From Pediococcus pentosaceus (lineage in GTDB: Bacteria > Bacillota > Bacilli > Lactobacillales > Lactobacillaceae), in contig NZ_JQBF01000007.1 in NCBI RefSeq assembly GCF_001437285.1, forward strand, positions 2,111 to 66,110: 64,000 nt of DNA. Reading direction: 5' to 3'. The number at the start of each line of letters is the position of its first letter. Within the stretch, counting starts at the first letter, position 1. Below the pieces are notes generated by a model. The model searched no databases, was not told the origin of the DNA, and saw nothing but the letters and a program-made list of their open reading frames with translations. Positions 8,494 to 17,217 of this stretch are shown here, piece by piece. Position numbers and translations under genes: made by a program.

Positions 8494-9048
8494 ATGCAAT
8501 CCAAAATGGATTTGGGAACAGCGGCCTATGATGGTGTCGAAGAAATCGTAGCTAAAAACCAACGGTTGGTTCAGCAATTAAATACTGGGATTCATTCGGC
8601 AAATGAAGTACTTAGCATTGTAAGCCAAATCACTAACGAGCGAATTGATGGTTCGACTGAAATTCGATTACCTTTTCAAACCGATTTTGGTCGCAATCTC
8701 CACATTGGTAAAAAAGTTTTCATTAATAGCGGATCGATGTTTGTGGACTTAGGTGGTATCTATATTGGTGATCACGTCTTGATTGGTCCAAACGTAACGA
8801 TTGCTTCCGTTAATCACCGTCTAGAACCTAGCGAGCGCCGTAATCTAGATTTAGACTCGGTTTGTATTCATAATAATGCTTGGTTAGGCGCCAATGTAAC
8901 GGTAACTCCTGGCGTAATTATTGGTGAAAATGCAGTAGTTGCTGCGGGCGCCGTGGTTACCCGCGATGTTCCACCCAATGCGATAGTTGCTGGTATTCCA
9001 GCACGCGTAATTAAAGTAATCAAGAATACTAAGGAGGATCAAAAATAA
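8494..9048 (+). CDS. Maltose/galactoside O-acetyltransferase family protein
   Basis: This 184-aa left-handed beta-helix enzyme shows hexapeptide repeats and the sugar acetyltransferase hallmarks: IGPNVTIASVNH with the catalytic His, NAWLGANVTVTPGV and GENAVVAAGAVVTRDVP near the C terminus. It is expected to move an acetyl group from acetyl-CoA to a sugar or related hydroxyl. The start ATG has GGGGTGAG upstream. It is the first gene of a three-gene operon controlled by the divergent LysR protein, and its stop overlaps the next ATG. A paralogue lies at 43195-43761. Confidence 0.85.
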   Translation: MQSKMDLGTAAYDGVEEIVAKNQRLVQQLNTGIHSANEVLSIVSQITNERIDGSTEIRLPFQTDFGRNLHIGKKVFINSGSMFVDLGGIYIGDHVLIGPNVTIASVNHRLEPSERRNLDLDSVCIHNNAWLGANVTVTPGVIIGENAVVAAGAVVTRDVPPNAIVAGIPARVIKVIKNTKEDQK

Positions 9049-9797
9049 TGAGTAATAAGAATAAAGTAGTAATCATCATGGGCGCTTCGAGTGGAATCGG
9101 AGCTGCGACAGCAGCAATGTTAGCGCAACAAGGAGCTAAGCTTAGCTTGGCCGCTCGTCGTCTGGATCGATTACAAGAAATCCAAGCTCAATATCCTGAG
9201 GCTGAAATCGAAATTTTCAAAGCCGATGTAACCAATGAAGATGAAGTTCAAGCTGTAATTGATGGTACGGTTGCTAAATTTGGTCGGATTGATGTGTTAT
9301 TTAACAATGCTGGAATTATGCCAGTTAATAATTTAAATCAAGTTGCTCAAAATGAATGGCAACAAATGTTAGATATTAATGTTAAAGGTGTGCTAAATGG
9401 GATTGGATCAGCTCTACCCATCATGCGAAAACAACAAAGTGGCCATATCATTACAACTTCTTCGGTATTAGGCTATGAAGTTTTACCGGGTTATGCGGCT
9501 TATTCAGGTACTAAGTATGCGGTCCGCGCGATTATGGAAGGTCTTCGCCAAGAAGAACACCAAAATAATATTAAAACTACGGTTATTGCTCCAGGTACCG
9601 TGAAAACTGAGCTATTTAACTCAATCAATAGTGAAAAAATTCGTAATGAATTGAAGGATGCTCAAAAATTACCGGGAGCTGAAATGACGGGACTTAATCC
9701 AGAAGAAATTGCTCAAGCAGTGGCCTTTGTGATTGACACCCCAGCTAATATGGCTGTTAATGAAATGGTAATTCGTCCTACAGGTCAAACCGTTTAA
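9048..9797 (+). CDS. SDR-family NAD(P)-dependent oxidoreductase
   Basis: The 249-aa short-chain dehydrogenase has the cofactor motif GASSGIGAATA near the N terminus, NNAG at about residue 88, the catalytic Ser (TTSSVLG) and the YSGTKYAV active-site motif (Y-x-x-x-K). SDR enzymes of this kind reduce carbonyls or oxidise alcohols. The gene overlaps the upstream acetyltransferase by one base and precedes the aldo/keto reductase by 19 bp, with AAGGAGAAATG as ribosome site for the latter. A substrate cannot be assigned; the arginine residues after the Rossmann glycine loop (ARRLDR) suggest NADP(H). Confidence 0.87.
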   Translation: MSNKNKVVIIMGASSGIGAATAAMLAQQGAKLSLAARRLDRLQEIQAQYPEAEIEIFKADVTNEDEVQAVIDGTVAKFGRIDVLFNNAGIMPVNNLNQVAQNEWQQMLDINVKGVLNGIGSALPIMRKQQSGHIITTSSVLGYEVLPGYAAYSGTKYAVRAIMEGLRQEEHQNNIKTTVIAPGTVKTELFNSINSEKIRNELKDAQKLPGAEMTGLNPEEIAQAVAFVIDTPANMAVNEMVIRPTGQTV

Positions 9798-9816
9798 TTA
9801 AAGGAGAAATGATAAT

Positions 9817-10683
9817 ATGAATGTTTTTGAAGAATCGTACAAATTAAGTAATGGTGTAAAAATCCCTAAGTTAGCTTTAGGAACATGGGAAATTGCTGAT
9901 GATCAAGTTGCTGACGCTGTGCGCAGCGCAATTGAAATGGGCTATCGTCATATCGATACCGCCCAAGCTTATGCTAATGAACGTGGCGTAGGTGAAGGCG
10001 TACGTACTGCAAGTGTTCCTCGTGAAGAAATTTTTGTTAACTCAAAAATTGCTGCTGAAATTAAAAATTATGATGATGCCAAAAAGTCTATTGATGAAAC
10101 TTTAAACAAAATGGGTCTAGATTATTTGGATATGATGATTATTCATAACCCCCAGCCCTGGGCAGAAGTAAATCAATCCGATGAACGTCATTTTGAGGGT
10201 AACCTTGAAGTTTGGCGTGCTCTTGAAGATGCTATGCATGAAGGTAAGCTTCGTGCAATCGGTGTTTCTAGCTTCCAAAACGAAGACTTGGATAATTTAA
10301 TCAAAAATAGTGATACTAAGCCAATGGTTAACCAAATCTTATCGCATATAGCTGCTACACCAATGGATTTGATTAACTACTCTCATGAAAATGGGATTGT
10401 GGTTGAAGCATTTTCACCAATCGCTCATGGACAAGCACTTCGTAGCGAAGCTATTCAAAAAATGGCGGCAAAATATAACGTTAGTGCACCACAATTATCA
10501 ATCCGTTACGATTGGCAATTAGATACGGTAGTACTTCCTAAAACTTCTAATCCGGAACACATGAAATCAAACGCCGAGCTTGATTTTGTAATTTCTGATG
10601 AAGATATGGAAATTTTGAAACAAGTCAAACCACTAGATTACGGGGATGCAAGTGTCTTTCCAGTCTTTGGTGGAAAAATGTAA
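9817..10683 (+). CDS. Aldo/keto reductase
   Basis: This 288-aa TIM-barrel reductase contains the AKR signatures GYRHIDTAQAYANE (catalytic Asp and Tyr), the Lys-containing VNSKI strand, and the C-terminal NADPH-binding VVLPKTSNPEHMKSN. It follows an SDR and a sugar acetyltransferase in the same operon under a LysR regulator, so a small carbonyl-detoxifying or sugar-modifying pathway is plausible. The catalytic HN within IIHNPQP replaces the more usual H-W/H-x segment. Terminator 10704-10757 ends the operon. Confidence 0.88.
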   Translation: MNVFEESYKLSNGVKIPKLALGTWEIADDQVADAVRSAIEMGYRHIDTAQAYANERGVGEGVRTASVPREEIFVNSKIAAEIKNYDDAKKSIDETLNKMGLDYLDMMIIHNPQPWAEVNQSDERHFEGNLEVWRALEDAMHEGKLRAIGVSSFQNEDLDNLIKNSDTKPMVNQILSHIAATPMDLINYSHENGIVVEAFSPIAHGQALRSEAIQKMAAKYNVSAPQLSIRYDWQLDTVVLPKTSNPEHMKSNAELDFVISDEDMEILKQVKPLDYGDASVFPVFGGKM

Positions 10684-10703
10684 GAGTAATATCAATTTAA
10701 TCT

Positions 10704-10757
10704 AAAAAAATAATCTAAGGTTGGTCCTAAAAGGGATCATTCTTAGACTATTTTTTT
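10704..10757. terminator. Bidirectional terminator
   Basis: AAATAATCTAAG and CTTAGACTATTT form the outer stem, with a T run on both sides. It lies between the convergent aldo/keto reductase gene and the ABC permease pseudogene. Confidence 0.75.
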
Positions 10758-10759
10758 AT

Positions 10760-11502
10760 TTATGCTGTTTTGGGAGTAGCTTGAACCCAGTTTTTAAGTA
10801 GGTAGATATTAATAATTGAAACAACGATAGTAGTAAGGATTAGATAAATAAACGATAGATAGAAGCTAGCATCCGACGTAGCTTGAGATGAAGCAAAAAT
10901 CATGGTAAAGGAGTTTGTTGCTAAATTACTTATTTTACCTAATCCGTATACAAGAACAATGATTAAAACGACTCGAGAAATGCGTTGAATATTTATTGGT
11001 AGAAAATCACTAAAGGTATTCGTTAGTAAGTGAACTAAACTGACTGAGCACCAAATGAAGGTTGGAAAAATCAAAATGATTCCGGCCCCTACTGCATATT
11101 CTAAAAAGCTACCATTATTCATGGTTTGAAGAATTTTGACAAAACTAGTAGGACCCATAATGAACGCTAGTAGAACTACCAGAATTTCAAAGTAAATCCA
11201 ACTAAAAAAGTTTGTAAGTACATTACCGATATATAGCTTAGTTTCCGAAAGCGGTAAAAGTCGGTAGAGGGGAGCCGTCCAAACCCGTTCTTGTTTAACT
11301 GCTAGAATAACGGCCAGTACCAATGAGGCCAATACACCGAAACTAAAGCTAAACATTAACCAGTCGGTTATTCTAAGTCCATGAATTAAGGTTTGGTAGA
11401 AACAAGTGACTAGGGTAACTAGTAGATAGATGCCAAAGACCTTATGAATAAGATTTACTCGGGTTTTAACATTGTTTTCGTTAATTGTGAGAAAGTGGTC
11501 AT
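10760..11502 (-). pseudogene. Frameshifted ABC-2-type permease
   Basis: The partner permease of the adjacent ABC ATPase starts one base after the ATPase stop, with ATG at 11502 and MTTFSQLTKTMLKPE. It then meets TAA. Another frame continues without interruption as VNLIHKVFGIYLLVTLVTCF and on through six or so membrane helices to 10760. Restoring one G in the sequence CCCGAGTAAATC would join both parts as KPEVNLIHKVFG. Thus a single-base loss near 11456-11460 breaks the gene, unless it is a sequencing error. An intact version would have about 247 residues and would form the membrane half of the exporter. Confidence 0.7.
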
Positions 11503-11503
11503 C

Positions 11504-12208
11504 TTAAAGCTCCTCTCTATAAAAATCTTCGTAGTAAGTTTCAATATCTTTACCAAGGGTTTCACGAATAGTGTCTGCGGCTTCTTGTGCAGCCACATGT
11601 TGGTCCTTAATAATGACGACTTGATCGAGCAGGTTAGCAATATCACCGACATGATGATCGCTGACTAAAACCGTCGCATTTTCAGGCTTCCATTGAATAA
11701 TACTGGAGATGATTTTTTTGCGAGTCATACTGTCAATCCCGTCGAAAGGTTCATCTAATAGGTACAAATCAGTTTGACGAGCAAGCGTAACAGCAATTAC
11801 TAACTTGCGGAAATTCCCTTTAGAAAGTTGATTAACACGTTGGTCAGGGCTCAAGTTGAGATTTGAAAGTAATTGGTTGAAAGTGGTGAGGTTGAAATCT
11901 TCATATAAAGCATCATAAAAATTACCAATTTTGAAAATACGAGGATGGCCCGACCAGCCACCGACTTGTTCGGTAAAACTAACTAAAGATTTGCGAACTG
12001 CGCTATTGGTTTCTGTATTAATGGAAATAGAATTTTTACGATCAATATAATTACCAGCAATCAAACGCATTAACGTCGTTTTACCAGCACCATTGGTACC
12101 CAACAAGCCTACAATTTGCCCGTACGGAAGCTCTAAATTGAGGTCTTTTAGGATTAATTGGAGATTACGAGAATAGCTTAAATGATTAATTGTTAGTAGA
12201 TTAGCCAT
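11504..12208 (-). CDS. ABC transporter ATP-binding protein
   Basis: The 234-aa ATPase has Walker A GTNGAGKTTL, a variant signature QLSKGNFRKL and Walker B DLYLLDEPFDGID with a C-terminal switch His (SDHHVGD). Small GntR-controlled exporters of the YtrB/BcrA-like type have this layout, often responding to cell-wall-active compounds. It overlaps the upstream GntR gene by 8 bp and precedes the broken permease by 1 bp. If the permease is truly dead, this ATPase may be idle. Confidence 0.88.
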   Translation of the reverse strand: MANLLTINHLSYSRNLQLILKDLNLELPYGQIVGLLGTNGAGKTTLMRLIAGNYIDRKNSISINTETNSAVRKSLVSFTEQVGGWSGHPRIFKIGNFYDALYEDFNLTTFNQLLSNLNLSPDQRVNQLSKGNFRKLVIAVTLARQTDLYLLDEPFDGIDSMTRKKIISSIIQWKPENATVLVSDHHVGDIANLLDQVVIIKDQHVAAQEAADTIRETLGKDIETYYEDFYREEL

Positions 12209-12578
12209 GATGCGTTTCCTTTCTCTTGTTCACGTATTCAGTTAATGCTTGAATCATCTCGTCTGGGGTCAGTTGGAGGCTGGCTAGGTGATCGTACATT
12301 AAAGAAAGTTGTTCTTCGACAATATTTTTGCGTAAGTTGTTCAAAATCTCTGGATTAGTAGTTACAAAATTACCCTTCCCGCGCTGGGATTCCAAAACGC
12401 CTTCACTGATTAGCTCTCTTAATGAGCGCTGAACCGTGTTGACGTTAACGGCCAAGTCTAATGCTAGCTGCCGAACTGCTGGAACTTTAGATCCTGGGGT
12501 CAGGTGGTTAATAATAATTTCTTTATAGATGTATTGTTTTATTTGGTAATAAATTGGAATCTTATCATCAAACTTCAT
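12201..12578 (-). CDS. GntR-family regulator, YtrA subfamily
   Basis: The 125-aa protein has an N-terminal winged helix (IPIYYQIKQYIYKEII, then PAVRQLALDLAVNVNTVQRSLREL) and only a short helical C-terminal part, which is the YtrA subfamily hallmark. Such proteins repress their own ABC operon and are relieved by cell-envelope antibiotics or peptides. The ATG has AAGGAGGAAAG in front. A palindrome GTGTA...TACAC lies at 12593-12614, directly upstream, and matches the YtrA-type operator layout. Confidence 0.88.
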   Translation of the reverse strand: MKFDDKIPIYYQIKQYIYKEIIINHLTPGSKVPAVRQLALDLAVNVNTVQRSLRELISEGVLESQRGKGNFVTTNPEILNNLRKNIVEEQLSLMYDHLASLQLTPDEMIQALTEYVNKRKETHHG

Positions 12579-12592
12579 AACTTTCCTCCTTT

Positions 12593-12614
12593 GTGTACTA
12601 GTTTTCTAATACAC
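12593..12614. promoter_or_regulatory. YtrA-type operator
   Basis: GTGTACTAG and CTAATACAC form an inverted repeat with one mismatch and a TTTT centre, 15 bp upstream of the GntR start. The outer GTGTA/TACAC halves resemble the YtrA operator described in Bacillus subtilis. Autoregulation is inferred. Confidence 0.6.
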
Positions 12615-12739
12615 TATAACTTCTTTTGAGAGATTTAGCAAGAGTTAACTAAAAATAATGAAAGGATTGCATAACTACGAGCATAACTATGATAAAATTA
12701 ACGGGTATAGTGTCGAAATAAAAAATCGGGAGAGTAGCC

Positions 12740-13915
12740 ATGTTTTATCAAAATTGTGGTAGTAAGAATAAGCAGGGTGCTAAGTTCTGTTCTAAATGTG
12801 GAACGACGTTGCGCACCAGCCAGTCCCAACCTGTAAAGGTTGATAAACCAGTTATTTCCGAAGTTCAACCGCAAGCTGAAACAAAAGTTAAAACAAATTC
12901 TGAACTTCAAAATGAAGTTGGAACACGTAGTGAAAAGCCACACGGGCCTAAATGGTGGATGTGGGCAGTTCCACTGATACTAGTGGTTTTAATCGGTGGA
13001 GGATTCTTTATTTATAAAAATAATCAATCTACAACTCAGCCAGTAAGTAGTTCAGTAGCGGATAAAAGCAGCAGTTCGAGTTCATATTCCGCTCCTTCGA
13101 AAGCTTCGAAAAAATCAACCATTGATTTTCCAAAGAGTACCATTCAAGGTACGATTGACGACGCTTTTGGAGATATGCAGGGTGAAACCTCCGTATACGT
13201 TTCACCGACAGATTCTACTGAAGAAGTTGTTTCCAACAGTAAAGCGCAACGAGCAGCTAGTAATATCAAACTATTTATTTTAATCACTGCCTATCAGCAA
13301 GTTAATGAAGGTAAATTGAACTTAAATGATAAGTACACTCTAAAAGATTCCGATAAGGTCAACGGAACGGGTGAAATCCGTAATATGAGTAGTGGTACAG
13401 AAATTTCAATACAAGATCTACTGGAAGAAATGATGGAAGACAGTGATAATACTGCAGCTAACATCGTTATTCGCCAACTTGGTGGGATGAACAAAGTTAA
13501 CACTCAAATTAAGAAAATTGGTGCTAAGGATACCAAGCTTGAACGAATGTTGATGGATACAGACGCCCTTAAAGATGGAAAAGATAACTACACATCAGTT
13601 GCAGATTTAGGGATGGTCTTAAAGAAAATTTACAATCATCAGATGGTATCAACCAAGTATGACAATGCCATGCTAGATATTTTAAAGAAGAATAATAATC
13701 ATACAAAATTACCGCATGATTTACCGGAAGAAGCCACGGTTTATAACAAAACTGGGGAGTTTGATGACTATGGTGTTGAGAATGATGCAGCTATTTTCGG
13801 TAATAATAAAGGCTCTTTCGTTATCGTAGTAATGTCACAAGATGGCAGTCGTGATGAACAGATTAAGAAAATGAATAGCTTTGGATCGGTTATGTATGAC
13901 GGATTATTAGGATAA
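12740..13915 (+). CDS. Zinc-ribbon serine hydrolase, class A beta-lactamase fold
   Basis: The 391-aa protein starts with a zinc-ribbon-like segment, then a membrane helix at about residues 73-91, a Ser/Lys-rich linker and a large extracytoplasmic domain. The domain has all three class A beta-lactamase/PBP motifs: S174-N-I-K, S235-D-N and K337-T-G. It is therefore a membrane-anchored serine hydrolase, not necessarily a beta-lactamase; roles in cell-wall sensing or trimming are possible. The ribbon has C6 and C18-x2-C21, but the expected first Cys is Tyr3 (MFYQNCG), so zinc binding may be weakened. A zinc-ribbon membrane protein follows 12 bp later in the same operon. Confidence 0.8.
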   Translation: MFYQNCGSKNKQGAKFCSKCGTTLRTSQSQPVKVDKPVISEVQPQAETKVKTNSELQNEVGTRSEKPHGPKWWMWAVPLILVVLIGGGFFIYKNNQSTTQPVSSSVADKSSSSSSYSAPSKASKKSTIDFPKSTIQGTIDDAFGDMQGETSVYVSPTDSTEEVVSNSKAQRAASNIKLFILITAYQQVNEGKLNLNDKYTLKDSDKVNGTGEIRNMSSGTEISIQDLLEEMMEDSDNTAANIVIRQLGGMNKVNTQIKKIGAKDTKLERMLMDTDALKDGKDNYTSVADLGMVLKKIYNHQMVSTKYDNAMLDILKKNNNHTKLPHDLPEEATVYNKTGEFDDYGVENDAAIFGNNKGSFVIVVMSQDGSRDEQIKKMNSFGSVMYDGLLG

Positions 13916-13936
13916 TAAATTTGGAGGATGTTAGAA

Positions 13937-14821
13937 ATGAAATTTTGTACTAATTGTGGAGCACAACTAGAAGCTGAGGATAAATTTTGTACGAGTTGTG
14001 GAACTGCAGTGGCAGCAAATACTGCGTCAGCCACTACAGAAAATCCAGAAAATAAAATCAATGTCGACAAGGAAGCTGTAAACGAACGTGTTCAACAAAC
14101 TAAGCAATATGCGCAAAACTATTGGAATTGGGTAAAGACTTCAATTCAAAAACCGTTTGAAACTCAAAATGATGCTCATCCATTTTATGGAATGACAACG
14201 TTCATCTTATTTTCTATTATCGGTGCCTTATTCGTCGTAATTCCAGGAGGACAAATTTTTGGTAAGTTTAGCGAAACTACTAGTCACTATGGCGTTAATA
14301 CGGAAAGTATTATGGATAATCCCTTCACCATTGGAATGTTCTTTAAACTATTAGTAGTTATCGCTATCATTTACGCTTTATACATTGTCATTGGTTATTC
14401 AGTTGAAAAACTTCTTAGTACAGAAGACAGTGAAACTTCAATCATTGAGTATACCAACAAATTTGCTCATTTTATTAATTACACACTTATTTTCTCGGTT
14501 GTGGCTTTAGTGATAACTATTTTTAGTACTCAAACGATTATTAACAACCTGAGTGAAGGTCGTACAGACCTTGGAAGCCTTAACTTGGTAGTTGGATTAC
14601 TCGCCTTGGCTTCTCTAGGATTTAGTACAGGATTTTTAGCGACTTTCTTTGATAAAAATGTGAAATATAAAATTGATCGAATCTATGTGGTAGTGATTGC
14701 TCAATTGGTGATTTCACTAGTTATTTATATTTTAGTTCGTTACATGATTGTTCCAAATGCTGAAAGTTATGCTACAGGCCTCTTCGGTAGTGTGTTTAGT
14801 ACTTTCGATAATTTATTTTAA
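13937..14821 (+). CDS. Zinc-ribbon multi-pass membrane protein
   Basis: The protein begins MKFCTNCGAQL and has a second knuckle KFCTSCGT, giving a complete C-x2-C/C-x2-C ribbon, then a helical linker and about five membrane segments. I chose the ATG at 13937 because GGAGG at 13922-13926 is too close to the alternative ATG at 13928. Such zinc-ribbon membrane proteins (YvlB/DUF6574-like) are common in lactobacilli and poorly understood. It is co-transcribed with the ribbon-bearing serine hydrolase, suggesting a shared membrane complex. The terminator at 14829-14868 closes the operon. Confidence 0.78.
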   Translation: MKFCTNCGAQLEAEDKFCTSCGTAVAANTASATTENPENKINVDKEAVNERVQQTKQYAQNYWNWVKTSIQKPFETQNDAHPFYGMTTFILFSIIGALFVVIPGGQIFGKFSETTSHYGVNTESIMDNPFTIGMFFKLLVVIAIIYALYIVIGYSVEKLLSTEDSETSIIEYTNKFAHFINYTLIFSVVALVITIFSTQTIINNLSEGRTDLGSLNLVVGLLALASLGFSTGFLATFFDKNVKYKIDRIYVVVIAQLVISLVIYILVRYMIVPNAESYATGLFGSVFSTFDNLF

Positions 14822-14828
14822 AGTATCA

Positions 14829-14868
14829 AGCTTAGTGGAAGTTAAAAACTTTCTCTAAGTTTTTTTAT
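14829..14868 (+). terminator. Terminator of the zinc-ribbon operon
   Basis: CTTAGTGGAAGTT pairs with AACTTTCTCTAAG and is followed by seven T residues. Confidence 0.75.
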
Positions 14869-14947
14869 TTAGAGGGGCTAATGTTTTTATTCTTAAGTTA
14901 AAAATGGTATAAAGGTTTCGTTAGAATTATTGAAAGAAGGCAATTAA

Positions 14948-15973
14948 ATGTGTACTAATATTGAGATTACGGCTAAAAATGGAGAACATTTTTGGGGGAG
15001 AACCATGGATTTAGCTTTACCAATGTTTGGCGAAGATCCAGAACACGACTTAGGAGCCCGTGGAATGATTACAACGATTCCAGCTGGCGTTGATATTGAC
15101 AGCCAACTTGCAAATTGGCAAGCAGACTATGCTGCCATGGGGATTGGTATAGGTGGAACGCCCATTTTATTTGACGGGATTAACGAGCATGGATTAGCCG
15201 GTGACCTTCAAGTATTATTTGAGAGTACCGCCGATACATTGGAAAATATCCAACAACGGCAACAGGTTCCAGTGATGAATACAGAATTCGTAACGTACGT
15301 ATTAACGCACTTTAAGAGCGTTAAAGAAATCCGTGAAAACTATCAAAATTTCGCGGTAGTGGATCAACCTACAATGCTCAATGGTCATTCGATTTCATTC
15401 CCACTTCACTATAGCTTTGTTGATGAGAGCGGCGATGGAGTAGTGCTCGAGCCTGTAAATAATGGCTCCTTCAAACTTTATGATTCAGTGGGAGTGGTCA
15501 CTAACAGCCCTGAATATAACTGGCACACCGTTAATTTACGTAATTATATTGCTTTAAATGATCTTAATATCAAACAACCTAAAACCTATAAAAATGGCGT
15601 AACATTAAATCCAATTGAAGGCGGAACGGGATATGGCTTAACCGGCTTACCAGGAACGTATACATCACCCGATCGTTTAGTGAGAAGCTTTATGGTTGCT
15701 AATTTAATGGATGATTTTGAAGCCGAAGATGGGATTGCTCAACTTTATGCAGCTTTCCGACCGGTTATAATTCCACGAGGGATGGAGCGCAATACTTCAG
15801 AAGACATTTTGTCAGATTATACACGTTATTGGTCAGGATATGATTTGAAACAACGTAAAGTTTACATTCAAACTGGTCGAGGACTGGCTATTACAGCTAA
15901 GTGTTTAAATCAAATAGCCACTACCATTAGTTTTGATGAGGTTGACACTGGAAACTATATTCATGAAATTTAA
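14948..15973 (+). CDS. Choloylglycine hydrolase family (bile salt hydrolase/penicillin V acylase)
   Basis: The 341-aa enzyme begins MCTNIEITAKNGEHFWGRTMD: removal of Met exposes the Cys2 N-terminal nucleophile, and Arg18 and Asp21 complete the start of the active-site set. Further family features are GINEHGLAGDLQ and VTNSPEYNWHTVNLRNY, with the conserved Asn and Arg. The family cleaves linear amide bonds, in bile salts or in penicillin V and acyl-homoserine-lactone-like amides. The sequence alone does not separate these activities. The start has GAAAGAAGGCAATTAA in front, and the gene stands alone between terminators. Confidence 0.87.
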   Translation: MCTNIEITAKNGEHFWGRTMDLALPMFGEDPEHDLGARGMITTIPAGVDIDSQLANWQADYAAMGIGIGGTPILFDGINEHGLAGDLQVLFESTADTLENIQQRQQVPVMNTEFVTYVLTHFKSVKEIRENYQNFAVVDQPTMLNGHSISFPLHYSFVDESGDGVVLEPVNNGSFKLYDSVGVVTNSPEYNWHTVNLRNYIALNDLNIKQPKTYKNGVTLNPIEGGTGYGLTGLPGTYTSPDRLVRSFMVANLMDDFEAEDGIAQLYAAFRPVIIPRGMERNTSEDILSDYTRYWSGYDLKQRKVYIQTGRGLAITAKCLNQIATTISFDEVDTGNYIHEI

Positions 15974-15982
15974 TTGAATATA

Positions 15983-16023
15983 AAATTGCACCCAGAGTTC
16001 TCATTCTCGGTGCAATTTTTTTG
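15983..16023 (+). terminator. Terminator after the acylase gene
   Basis: AAAATTGCACC and GGTGCAATTTT form the stem, and a T run follows. Confidence 0.85.
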
Positions 16024-16025
16024 TA

Positions 16026-16056
16026 CAAAAAAAGACCTCCAACGAGGTCTTTAGAT
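16026..16056 (-). terminator. Terminator of pnuC
   Basis: AAAGACCTC and GAGGTCTTT form a compact hairpin; on the minus strand it is followed by TTTTTTTGTAC. Confidence 0.8.
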
Positions 16057-16067
16057 TATTTATTTTG

Positions 16068-16820
16068 TTATTTATTTTGGTCTGGATGGAACCATTTGCT
16101 AGAAACCAATGCTACAATATCATTTAAGAGATAGAGGCAGTAAGTGAAGAATAGTACCCAAACAGGATGACCAGAAAGAGCTGTCATACTCCAAAGCGCA
16201 ATACTCATAATAGATTGAGCAAGCCAGAAATAATAAGTTGAACGGAATCGACGAACAGTTAAAACGGCTCCTGTTAATCCTAAAGTGGCACTCAATGAAT
16301 CAATAATAGGACGTGGACTAGTCAAAATAATGGTGTCTAATCCGTAAGTTAAGGCCCAGAAAATTAAAAAAGTGATTATCGTTTGGACGATATATTTCCC
16401 AGACATTAAGCGTGGAACGAGGCCTTCACTGCTATTCCAGTGTTTATTGAAAACCACGGGAATATCTAATAAAACGATGTAAGCTGCTTGCATGATTACA
16501 TCACTAAAATTACCAGTAATTGTAGCAACGTAAATCAACATGATTGCGGACACAAAACCTAAAATCCCGTTAATGGGTTTTCCATTAGTGATACTTAGGG
16601 TACATGTGAAGCCGATCACGCCGGCAATAGTGGATGTAATTCCTAGTGCATTAAGGTTGTGATATAAACCGGTAACTAGGAGAAATAAAACTCCAAAAGT
16701 TAATAAAATGTAGCTAGAAGTCATCCAACCCGACATTTGGTCTTTGTACCAATGAAGGTTGAAAACCCGCATTGGTGATTCGGGATTGTAACTAAAATCT
16801 GTGTCTTGTGTACTCTGCAA
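16068..16820 (-). CDS. pnuC: PnuC-family nicotinamide riboside transporter
   Basis: The 250-aa protein has about seven membrane helices and the PnuC pattern, including GITSTIAGVIGFTCT and the C-terminal YCLYLLNDIVALVSSKWF. PnuC imports nicotinamide riboside for NAD synthesis by facilitated diffusion coupled to phosphorylation inside. I kept the TTG start at 16820 because AAGAAGGAA lies at the right distance upstream. The leader in front of it folds like an NAD+-II riboswitch, which would lower translation when NAD+ is plentiful. Confidence 0.88.
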   Translation of the reverse strand: MQSTQDTDFSYNPESPMRVFNLHWYKDQMSGWMTSSYILLTFGVLFLLVTGLYHNLNALGITSTIAGVIGFTCTLSITNGKPINGILGFVSAIMLIYVATITGNFSDVIMQAAYIVLLDIPVVFNKHWNSSEGLVPRLMSGKYIVQTIITFLIFWALTYGLDTIILTSPRPIIDSLSATLGLTGAVLTVRRFRSTYYFWLAQSIMSIALWSMTALSGHPVWVLFFTYCLYLLNDIVALVSSKWFHPDQNK

Positions 16821-16821
16821 A

Positions 16822-16888
16822 ATAATTCCTTCTTTCTATGATTTGTATTAGCCCGGTAGAAAGGTGATTCAGGCTGAAAAGGTTGCAA
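16822..16888 (-). ncRNA. Probable NAD+-II riboswitch (pnuC motif)
   Basis: On the minus strand, TTGCAACC is followed by CAGCC and GGGCT, which can form a short stem enclosing CACCTTTCTACC. The loop bases CTTTCT can pair with AGAAAG directly in front of the ribosome site AAGGAA, giving an H-type pseudoknot that would hide the site. NAD+-II riboswitches are known upstream of pnuC in Lactobacillales. I see the pairings; the class assignment is from memory of the motif and needs a covariance search. Confidence 0.5.
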
Positions 16889-16899
16889 AAAAAAGTAGT

Positions 16900-17217
16900 A
16901 CTAAACTAGTATACGCTCCTTAAATGAGGGATGCGAAGTTTTCTTTGTGTCCATTCAAGGGGGTTAAATAGTATTTTAAAGGGTAAATAGGATTAGGACG
17001 GAGCTTATTGAGAATTTCATTTTAGAAAATGTATTAAATTTTTTTGTTAAACTTCCAAAAGTAAATTTAGAAACTAAAAATCGAAAAATTTGTACAATAA
17101 AAATATTTTTATGTACAAATGGAAAAATGTTACAAACCTTGTTAAGCCCAATAATATATGGCGTTGATGGTTTTGATTCTTAAAAGTAAGTATTGACGCA
17201 AAAAAACATATAATGGT
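16900..17217. other. Intergenic region between pnuC and the 194-aa gene
   Basis: This stretch is very AT-rich. TATACT on the minus strand near 16912 could be the pnuC promoter -10. TATAAT at 17209-17214 lies just before the 194-aa gene. I find no open frame or strong hairpin. Confidence 0.4.

Noticed and set aside
11504-12208. ABC ATPase as the exporter of the bacteriocin
   Set aside because: It has no C39 peptidase or membrane domain, is 14 kb away and belongs to a GntR/YtrA operon.
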